Positions 57,587 to 64,000 of a stretch of DNA of 64,000 bases are shown piece after piece. Position 1 is the first letter of the stretch; each line of letters starts with the position of its first letter. Below the pieces are notes generated by a model. It did no database searches. It was given only the letters and a program-made list of their open reading frames with translations, and was not told where the DNA came from. The stretch comes from Salvia splendens (Eukaryota > Streptophyta > Magnoliopsida > Lamiales > Lamiaceae), in NCBI RefSeq assembly GCF_004379255.2, contig NC_056042.1:32219928-32283927 (forward strand). Reading direction: 5' to 3'. A program made the position numbers and the translations under genes.

Positions 57587-58589
57587 TACTACTAGTACTA
57601 CATTCATCAAGAGTCAAATTAAAGTTTTTGTCAATTATATGATACTACATTATTAAGGGTTGAATTAAAGTTTTTGTATCAAATCAGTGATGAATCTAGG
57701 ATTCTAAAATAAAATAGACGAAATAAAATTTATCGAAAGCTAACGGATGGGGAGGGGCGGCGTCAGAAGCTATTGGAAGGGGCGACAATGGAAAAATCAC
57801 GTCCAGGTCCATGGTAGCGGATCCACCATTGTGTCAAATAATTGATCAGTTACATTTGCGTTTCCTGACGGTAATACTAGTTATTAAATTAAATCAATAA
57901 CTAAAAAATTAAATCAAATTGCATATTATAATTATATAAATTAAATTTAAAAATATATTGAACTTTTTAAAGTACATAGTCTCTCGTTCTTAAATAATTA
58001 CCTCTATTTACTTTTTACAATTTTGTTATATCCATAAAGGTTAGTCCATTTATATTTCTATACACTAATCTACGTAGGTGGTGTTCGGTTTCAAAGATAA
58101 AATAATACCAAGATACAATCTATGATTGAGTTTTGAGATTATTTTAGTCATAAGAGGTTAGCTATGATTAATTATCCCATGATTATCCATCTAAGATTGA
58201 GTTGTGGGGTTGAATCTCATGAACCAAACACATTACAAATTTAATCCCGGATATAATCTTGCAAACCGAACACCCACGTAGTAGAATTATATTATCCTCA
58301 ATATATCAAATTCTTTATTATTTCTGCAGTTTTACTAGTACTACATAACTTATCACTTTCTCCAATTATAATATATACTCCATTTATTATTAAAATATGA
58401 TAATTTATTCAATTATTTCTGATAAAACTCGTATTATTTCATTTATATTTATTCATATTTTTATTTATTGATTTTTTGTGATTGGTCGCTGTTTTTACGT
58501 GCATCATCATTTGAGCCCAATCAACTTGTAGGTCCAAAACATAACTTTTATTCTAAATTGCATTACAGAATGGCCCAATTATAATAAAT
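57587..58589. other. Intergenic DNA before the viral insertion, with a dispersed MITE-like repeat
   Basis: A repeat at 58080-58275 has inverted ends GGTGTTCGGTTT / AAACCGAACACC, flanked by ACGTAG on both sides. It is the better-preserved relative of 973-1185. No gene is visible. Confidence 0.65.
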
Positions 58590-58625
58590 CAAAATTATAG
58601 TATTAGTAAACCGCTTAATAAGGCC

Positions 58626-59717
58626 TTGAAATGGTTTAGATATCCGATGCCCAATAAAAAAGATTTATTAGATAGACTTTTAAATGCTATTATATTTTCA
58701 AAATTTGATCTAAAATCTGGATATTGGCAGATTCAGATTGATAAAAGGGATGTTTATAAAACTGCTTTTAATGTTCCCTTTGGACAATTCGAGTGGAAGG
58801 TGATGCCTTTTGGTTTAAAAAACGCACCTTCAGAATTCCAAAAAATCATGAATAATATATTCAATCCTTACAGTGATTTTATCATTGTTTATATCGATGA
58901 TATCTTAGTCTTTTCAAAAGACATCCAAACTCATTTTGAACATCTTAGAATTTTTAAAAATCTTATTTCAAATAATGGCCTTGTTATATCCAAATCTAAG
59001 ATGAAATTGTTTCAGATTTGTGTTAGATTTTTAGGTCATAATATTGAGAAAGGAAAGATAATTCCTATTAATAGAAGCATCGAGTTTGCGTCTAAATTTC
59101 CAGATGAAATAAGAGATAAAACTCAATTACAAAGATTCCTAGGGAGTATTAATTATATTTCTCCTTATTATAAAAATCTTGCTCAGGATACAGCTATTCT
59201 TTATGAAAGGCTTAAGAAGGATCCTAAGCCCTGGAATAATAGTCATACAGAAGCTGTTAAAAAGATAAAAGAAAAGGTTAAAAATATTCCTTGCCTCTTA
59301 ATTGCCAATCCTGATTGGGAAAAAGTTATAGAAACCGATGCCTCAAATATAGGATATGGAGGTATCCTTAAACAAATTGATCCCAAAAATAAACAAGAAT
59401 ATCTTGTTAGATATTACTCAGGAAAATGGAATAGTAGCCAAAAGAACTATGCTACGGTTGTTAAAGAAATCCTGGCTATCCTTAAATGCGTTTTAAAATT
59501 TCAAGACGATTTATTTAATAAGAGTTTTTTAATAAAAACTGATTGCCAGACAGCAAAATTTTTGTTTGATAAAGATTTTAAGCACGATGTTTCTAAGCAG
59601 ATGTTTGCTAGATGGCAAGCGCAACTTGCTCCTTTTGATTTTGAAATTATTTATAAAAAAGGATCGAACAATAATTTACCCGATTTCCTAACTAGAGAAT
59701 TTATTACTAATGGTTAA
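58626..59717 (+). CDS. Pararetroviral reverse transcriptase-RNase H, 5'-truncated
   Basis: A 363-codon frame. Viral-type sequence extends a few codons upstream (to about 58590) before stops appear, so the polyprotein's capsid/protease part and the first RT motifs are lost. RT motifs present: FDLKSGYWQI, FGLKNAPSEFQ, and the YIDDILVFS active site (near residue 96). RNase H follows, with ETDASN, a Glu in the YATVVKEILAI segment, IKTDCQ, and a terminal Asp in NLPDFLTREF. This order and the RNase H end are typical of Caulimoviridae, with no integrase downstream. The stop overlaps the next ORF's ATG by 8 bases, a compact viral arrangement. The missing N-terminus makes it non-functional as it stands. 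Confidence 0.9.
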   Translation: MKWFRYPMPNKKDLLDRLLNAIIFSKFDLKSGYWQIQIDKRDVYKTAFNVPFGQFEWKVMPFGLKNAPSEFQKIMNNIFNPYSDFIIVYIDDILVFSKDIQTHFEHLRIFKNLISNNGLVISKSKMKLFQICVRFLGHNIEKGKIIPINRSIEFASKFPDEIRDKTQLQRFLGSINYISPYYKNLAQDTAILYERLKKDPKPWNNSHTEAVKKIKEKVKNIPCLLIANPDWEKVIETDASNIGYGGILKQIDPKNKQEYLVRYYSGKWNSSQKNYATVVKEILAILKCVLKFQDDLFNKSFLIKTDCQTAKFLFDKDFKHDVSKQMFARWQAQLAPFDFEIIYKKGSNNNLPDFLTREFITNG

Positions 59718-59940
59718 TCCATACAGGATTTGCTATAAACAGGAGATTCGTGATCTCCAAAATATGATTTTAAATTATAAGATTAGAATGGAAGAACTTG
59801 ACAGAGAAAGGTATTATATTAGAAGATGGAGACCTGCTACTTCCCTCAGACCTATCTTGGAAGAAGCTCTTAATCTCAGAAGACTTATAAGAAATTGTGA
59901 AGATAAAATTAATATAATTATTCTCATTGGTTTAACCTAA
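59710..59940 (+). CDS. Small pararetroviral ORF downstream of RT-RNase H
   Basis: 76 codons, starting inside the last codons of the RT-RNase H frame. It is highly charged and probably alpha-helical or coiled-coil (LQNMILNYKIRMEELDRERY). No known domain was recognised. Its position between RT-RNase H and a long 3' ORF suggests an accessory viral protein; function unknown. Confidence 0.6.
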   Translation: MVNPYRICYKQEIRDLQNMILNYKIRMEELDRERYYIRRWRPATSLRPILEEALNLRRLIRNCEDKINIIILIGLT

Positions 59941-59959
59941 AACGTTTCATTTTGTAGTT

Positions 59960-61405
59960 ATGCTCCCCAGAGGAAGAGGCCAAAGGAGCCAATACCCTTC
60001 CTTTTATAAAGGAAGAGGAGGTAGAATCCCCATCATTCAGCATGGTAATAAGAAACTTTTTAAGGAAAATATCACAGGTATCGACCAACTGGAAGATAAT
60101 CCAGAATTACTTCAGAAAGTTCAGGAATATCTGAACTCAAAAAAGGATAATGAGGGAACCTCATCATCTTGGGCTAATAAAGTACAAGGTTCAACATCAT
60201 ATGCTGAGGTAATAACTTCATCAGAAGAGAAAGAAAAGTATATTCCTTCTCCCTTCAAAGATATCATTATCTTCCTTGAAACTCATGACCTTAGATGGGA
60301 AAAAGAGCCTTGGAAGCTTATGCAGCGTTATATGGATACAGCATCATATGCTGCCCCTTCTTATAAAAAAAGAATTTTTTATGAAGAATTCCTGACAAGT
60401 ATGGGAGCTTGTGAGATCAGGCATTTCAAAACTTATAGGGAGGCTAAAGTTTATAATTTTAGCAGAATAATAATTAAGCAAATAATAACAGCTGAAGATT
60501 GGGGTTTTGGAACCCTAAGAGAAAGAGAATGTCAGATTAAGAATAATAATGGTGGCAGAGAAGCTATAAACTTCAATTATTGGGATATTAAGGAAGCTTA
60601 TTATAAAACCTTCTTTTACCAAAATCCTTATCATAAACATTCGTGGTGGATCAAAATCTGCCCAAAAGTCTATGAACAAGGACTGCCAACATGGGTATAC
60701 GACTGGTGGCAAACCTTTGGAACTTCTGAGAAAATACTTCCAGAAGAATTTAAATCCTTATTTTTCAAATGGAAACAAGTTTCTCCTGCATTAATAGAAG
60801 CAGAGAATCAAAATAGACTTTTTCATAATATGGAGACTCTTCATTTTTATGCAGAGTTCGGTATCCCGTGGATCTGGAAATGGGAACCAGAAATTGGTTT
60901 TGATCATAACAATGTTCCGTGCCTTAAAAGGCAGTTCTCCACTAGGTTTTGGCCTACAATGATGGAGAAGGACAAGTCAGGAGATATCCAAGGTCTCCAG
61001 ACTCTTCAATTAATAAAAGAAAAGGTTTCTTTTTATAAAGAACAAAAGAGAGTTAATAAATCTCTGAAAAAAGACATTACTCCTTTTGAAGAATTCTTGA
61101 GGAAGAATATCTCAAAAATGAATGAGAAGGAACTTATAGTAAAATATATGGCTAGTATTGGAAAAGACATTGATCATATGGATGAAGATGAAAACGAAGA
61201 AGGAGATACAGATATTAATTCTCCAGAATTCTCTCCAAACAATAATGAGCATAAAAATTTTAGGGATGCTCAGGATCCATTCGAAGAAGAAGAAGGATTC
61301 TCAACAGAAGATAATTTTGCGAACTTCATCAAGATGATCGAGAAAACGCCAGATAAGGCGAATGGGAGCCAACAAGGTGGACAAAGTGGAAAGATAAAAG
61401 AATAA
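59960..61405 (+). CDS. Long 3' ORF of the pararetrovirus, function unassigned
   Basis: 481 uninterrupted codons, 19 bases after the preceding ORF. The N-terminus is short and Arg/Gly-rich (LPRGRGQRSQ, YKGRGGR), suggesting nucleic-acid binding. The central part (about residues 85-340) is rich in Trp, Tyr and Phe, with EDWGFGTLRERE, YWDIKEAYYKTFFY, WVYDWWQTFG and FGIPWIWKWEPEIG. The C-terminal 100 residues are acidic. In position it corresponds to the last ORF of caulimovirus-like genomes (transactivator/inclusion protein in some genera), but no transactivator motif was recognised, so the assignment is open. The stop codon lies inside an AATAAA (61401-61406). Confidence 0.75.
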   Translation: MLPRGRGQRSQYPSFYKGRGGRIPIIQHGNKKLFKENITGIDQLEDNPELLQKVQEYLNSKKDNEGTSSSWANKVQGSTSYAEVITSSEEKEKYIPSPFKDIIIFLETHDLRWEKEPWKLMQRYMDTASYAAPSYKKRIFYEEFLTSMGACEIRHFKTYREAKVYNFSRIIIKQIITAEDWGFGTLRERECQIKNNNGGREAINFNYWDIKEAYYKTFFYQNPYHKHSWWIKICPKVYEQGLPTWVYDWWQTFGTSEKILPEEFKSLFFKWKQVSPALIEAENQNRLFHNMETLHFYAEFGIPWIWKWEPEIGFDHNNVPCLKRQFSTRFWPTMMEKDKSGDIQGLQTLQLIKEKVSFYKEQKRVNKSLKKDITPFEEFLRKNISKMNEKELIVKYMASIGKDIDHMDEDENEEGDTDINSPEFSPNNNEHKNFRDAQDPFEEEEGFSTEDNFANFIKMIEKTPDKANGSQQGGQSGKIKE

Positions 61406-61421
61406 AGGGTGCATGCACTTT

Positions 61422-61438
61422 CGTCAGCCCTTACGTCA
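61422..61438 (-). promoter_or_regulatory. as-1-like bZIP (TGA factor) element
   Basis: On the minus strand this reads TGACGTAAGGGCTGACG: two TGACG boxes with the spacing of the cauliflower mosaic virus 35S as-1 element and, from memory of that element, one base different from it. It lies about 55 bases upstream of the TATA-like box, similar to the 35S arrangement although inverted. Confidence 0.8.
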
Positions 61439-61490
61439 GCTGAAAAATCATAAATTTCAAATCCGGATTTGAAATCCGACTTTTGTTGTC

Positions 61491-61500
61491 TTTAAATAAG
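61491..61500 (+). promoter_or_regulatory. TATA-like box of the viral transcript
   Basis: TTTAAATAAG about 55 bases after the as-1-like element. Transcription would start near 61525, upstream of the primer site, as needed for a terminally redundant pregenomic RNA. Confidence 0.6.
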
Positions 61501-62013
61501 GTCTTTTGATAGGAAAAGATCAGAATCTCATGTGTTGAGATAGTAACCCTCTCAGTCTCCCTCTCTTGTATCCCTCCATCCTTACTCCTATTGTAAAGTA
61601 TCCTTCGGGAAAGGTTTTTTCAATATATATTTTGTAAGTTTCCTTTACTCCTCTGTTTTTATAAGTATTTTTTTATGATTGGCTAAGTTTATAAGTATTG
61701 GATAAACTAGGCGATAAGATACTAAGGAATTAATTATGGAAATATAATTTTAATATCGAAAGGAAAATATACCCAGGTTTGATTAATTATTGATTTTTAT
61801 GGCTATTTCCTTGGGTCTGGATTCGCCCTTTGTTGCCAATGTTTAGGCGTTTTCTTGGGCTTGCCTCCATTGACATAGGATGACTGGCCATAATAAATCA
61901 ATAAGAAATCAGTAAAATTCCTTTTAGTATATTTCTCCTTCCCTTATTAGGATGGTAATTCTATAATTATGGCATCCCCCTCTTACGATCCTCAAGGTAT
62001 CCACCTTGAAAGA

Positions 62014-62029
62014 TGGTATCAGAGCCATG
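62014..62029 (+). other. Initiator tRNA-Met primer-binding site
   Basis: TGGTATCAGAGCCATG matches the consensus caulimovirid primer site complementary to tRNA-Met. It marks base 1 of the conventional viral map. It is not a tRNA gene. Confidence 0.88.
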
Positions 62030-62078
62030 TGATTTCTTGGTATCTTATCTGATAGATTGTCCAATACTTATTTTCTTC

Positions 62079-63119
62079 ATGTCCTTTACTACCAACAATA
62101 TAGTAAAAAACAGGATTGAGGAAGAATATGAGGTTCCTCAAGACATTGAATTATTAGATAAGTGGACTATTCCTAGAATTAATCCTAGGACTGTTTATAA
62201 ATACGGGTTTTTTGATAATATCAAATTAACCCAGGTTGTCCAAACCACAGAGGAAACCATATCTCTAAATAAAGAGGATATGGAAATAAAACTTTTAAAT
62301 AGTAAGAGTCTTGAAATTTATAAAAAAACTCATAAATTTTTACATATAGGTCTTGTTCAAATTGCTTTCAAACCTTTAACTTTAGAAGGTTTACCCGAAA
62401 GTTTTATAGCGGCCTTGAGAGATGCTAGAAATCTTGATTATAATTCTTCATTAATGGGTATTATACAGTCAAGTTTAGCTCATGGTCTTGTATACTTTAA
62501 TGTTTATCCTAATTTGCAACTTTCATTGTCAGATATTAATATATATGATGCTTTAACTCTAAATGTTAAAACTCATGGCTATAATTATACTTCAGGATCT
62601 GAGGTTATATGTGTCTGTAGCAGGATATATTATAAACCTCTACATACTTTAAACCCAAGATGCAGAATCAAGGACAAATCTATAAATGAAACTGTTTTAA
62701 TAGAAACTAATTTTAAAAAATCTGAGATCACTACTAGAAGATCTATTAAATGGGAAGAAATTGAATTTCCTAAAAACTGGATTATAGATAACGCTGTCCC
62801 ACGAGTTCCTCGAACTCAAAACAGGCCTTTAAGTATTACTCAAACGCCTGATGGACAAGTTCAAATTGAATTTGAAAATCACAGAAGATCTAGTGACAGC
62901 TTATGCTCTAGATCAGATAAAGAAAATTATTTCTATATAGCCCCTAATTATAAGGTTGAATATCCTGAGTCCTCTAGAGCCTCCACCTCCAGAATAAGAG
63001 AGACAGGAGTTAGGGAAGATAAAGTTGAAGGAATTAAAATAAAAGAAGATAATATTGCTAGAGGAATATATACTGTTGACCCAAACGCAACAGTATCAGA
63101 ATTTAATTTCTCTGATTAA
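62079..63119 (+). CDS. Pararetroviral 30K-type movement protein
   Basis: The frame is open from 62013, but that ATG lies within the primer site. The more likely start is the ATG at 62079, which begins MSFTTNNIVK and gives 346 aa. The 30K-superfamily core is at about residues 80-165 (LHIGLVQIAFKPL; LVYFNVYPNLQLSLSD, which includes the conserved Asp). A Ser/Arg-rich, charged C-terminal tail follows. The family forms tubules or modifies plasmodesmata for cell-to-cell spread. Location directly after the primer site matches the first ORF of caulimovirus-like genomes. The frame is intact, and the next ORF starts one base after its stop. Confidence 0.83.
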   Translation: MSFTTNNIVKNRIEEEYEVPQDIELLDKWTIPRINPRTVYKYGFFDNIKLTQVVQTTEETISLNKEDMEIKLLNSKSLEIYKKTHKFLHIGLVQIAFKPLTLEGLPESFIAALRDARNLDYNSSLMGIIQSSLAHGLVYFNVYPNLQLSLSDINIYDALTLNVKTHGYNYTSGSEVICVCSRIYYKPLHTLNPRCRIKDKSINETVLIETNFKKSEITTRRSIKWEEIEFPKNWIIDNAVPRVPRTQNRPLSITQTPDGQVQIEFENHRRSSDSLCSRSDKENYFYIAPNYKVEYPESSRASTSRIRETGVREDKVEGIKIKEDNIARGIYTVDPNATVSEFNFSD

Positions 63120-63120
63120 A

Positions 63121-63453
63121 ATGGATAAAAGAAAAATTAATTTTAGTCAAGGGTCCCCTGCCAGACTTAAAATACAGGAGGATTATAAAAAACATATTTG
63201 GAAAGATTTTAGAGATTGGTTTAATACCAGCTTCTCTTCCCAAGAAAAGAAAGATTTTGCTGAAAATTTTTATAAAGAACTGGCTGAAATTAATCTAGAA
63301 ATTTCGTTTGTTCCTTGGTTCATAAATACTTACGTTAAAAATTACATCTCTACTATTGAAAGGAATTATACTATTTCCCAAACAGGAGAAATTATTAAGT
63401 TTAGTTTTCCTCCTCCTAGATCTTTTCAAATTGAAATTTTGATTTTATTATAA
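63121..63453 (+). CDS. Start of the next pararetroviral ORF, truncated
   Basis: The ATG is one base past the movement-protein stop. The 110-codon frame is Lys/Phe/Trp-rich (KHIWKDFRDWFNTSF) and ends at TAA in AT-rich DNA where viral homology appears to stop. It may be the N-terminal part of the following viral protein (capsid polyprotein or accessory protein), cut by the integration boundary. No domain was recognised. Confidence 0.6.
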   Translation: MDKRKINFSQGSPARLKIQEDYKKHIWKDFRDWFNTSFSSQEKKDFAENFYKELAEINLEISFVPWFINTYVKNYISTIERNYTISQTGEIIKFSFPPPRSFQIEILILL

Positions 63454-64000
63454 TAAAAACTATAGTATTAATTTACACTTATATCCTACACATATTAATA
63501 CATATAATTAAAATAAAAAGGGTAAATGTCACAAAACCGATTTTATAAGATTAGGCCCTTCTATTAATGAAATACTACTTAGTAAATAAATTTTGTCCCA
63601 TGCCACAAATCTCCTTTCACATACATGACTCCCAATTGCTTCCTTAAATAATTATCAAATTAATAGAGAAAATTTACTTATTTAATTTCCTTGAAGGAAA
63701 ATCCTTGAAGCTTTTGGCATTCCGTGAAGCTTTAAATCCTTGGGCCAACTGTCCACCGTTGAGGTGCCTACAAATCAATGCGGGGATTAGTCAATGAGTC
63801 CGCCGGTGGATACCCTTGGTAATTACCAAAAAAAAAGAAAAATATACAGACACATTCAAATTAAGCTATATATATATATATTAATTTATTAAAATTTAAT
63901 TTTGAGACAGCTTAACAACTTTGCAAATCTCCACAAGTAATTAATATATATACTTTAAATTTATTCACAAAATCGCGTGTTCAGACATATACGCACATTT
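63454..64000. other. AT-rich flank of the viral segment
   Basis: No gene is visible. A short (TA)n run lies near 63866-63884. Confidence 0.65.

Larger units (their letters stand above)
61406..62012 (+). promoter_or_regulatory. Pararetroviral intergenic region
   Basis: About 600 non-coding bases between the last ORF and the primer site, where caulimovirid genomes carry the main promoter, leader and polyadenylation signals. It contains an as-1-like element (61422-61438), a TATA-like TTTAAATAAG (61491-61500), and a pyrimidine-rich stretch (about 61545-61590) followed by TTCAATATATATTTTG. Confidence 0.75.
58590..63453 (+). mobile_element. Endogenous pararetrovirus (Caulimoviridae) segment, circularly permuted
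   Basis: On one strand and in order: a 5'-truncated reverse transcriptase-RNase H ORF, two more ORFs, an intergenic region with promoter signals, a tRNA-Met primer site, a movement-protein ORF and the start of a further ORF. No integrase and no LTRs are present, and a 30K-type movement protein is, which separates this from Ty3/gypsy elements. Because the RT end comes before the primer site, the segment covers the junction of a circular or tandem genome. Capsid and protease regions are missing. The coding frames are notably open for an old insertion. The genus cannot be settled by eye. Confidence 0.88.

Noticed and set aside
58626..59717. Ty3/gypsy polymerase as an explanation for the RT-RNase H frame
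   Set aside because: No integrase or LTRs are present, and a 30K movement protein and caulimovirid primer site lie on the same strand.
1..64000. CRISPR arrays, operons, rRNA and bacterial-type features
   Set aside because: None seen; spliced genes and plant transposons show this is plant nuclear DNA.

Overview
This is nuclear DNA of a flowering plant, most likely a eudicot and perhaps an asterid such as a Lamiales species. That placement is inference from spliced genes with plant-type introns, an AT-rich background and many plant transposon families. Five gene families are recognised by conserved protein sequence: a QWRF/DUF566 microtubule-associated protein, the exocyst subunit SEC10, an NPY-type NPH3/BTB protein, the TFIIA gamma subunit and a TED7-like proline-rich membrane protein.

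Layout. 1-1920 is AT-rich intergenic DNA with a microsatellite, a fold-back element and an old dispersed repeat. 1921-14537 and 14538-29233 are two head-to-tail copies of one block. Each copy carries QWRF (+) followed by SEC10 (-), the two genes converging. Copy A has an intact QWRF gene but a SEC10 cut off after exon 5. Copy B has a QWRF with about six frameshifts and a SEC10 with all 24 exons but one 1-base deletion in exon 9. Copy B also carries a 1.8 kb PIF/Harbinger-type insertion that is missing from copy A. The SEC10 N-terminal exons and 5' UTR continue to about 30.7 kb outside the duplicated part. Next come an NPY2/NPY4-like gene (31760-34572, -), a gene-poor stretch with a TRIM retroelement, the TFIIA gamma gene (39514-43179, -) with a Mutator-type MITE in its second intron, and a MITE cluster at 43.6-45.4 kb. 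A small LTR retrotransposon encoding only gag lies at 46278-49121, and a second copy of the same TRIM family at 50257-50616. The TED7-like gene is at 53014-53829 (+), and a PIF/Harbinger element carrying only the transposase at 55352-57325. An endogenous pararetrovirus (Caulimoviridae) fragment occupies about 58.6-63.45 kb.

How things fit together. The host genes are unrelated housekeeping or developmental genes and do not form a pathway; QWRF and SEC10 are linked by position and by the duplication. The mobile elements give a relative chronology. The TRIM and a gypsy protease remnant in SEC10 introns are in both copies, so they predate the duplication. The Harbinger ORF1 element is only in copy B and has a clean empty site in copy A, so it came later. 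The viral segment is circularly permuted: the 3' part of one genome unit (RT-RNase H and two downstream ORFs) runs through an intergenic promoter region into the 5' part of the next (tRNA-Met primer site and movement protein).

Exon boundaries were read by eye from GT/GC-AG sites and reading-frame continuity. No alignment or database search could be run.
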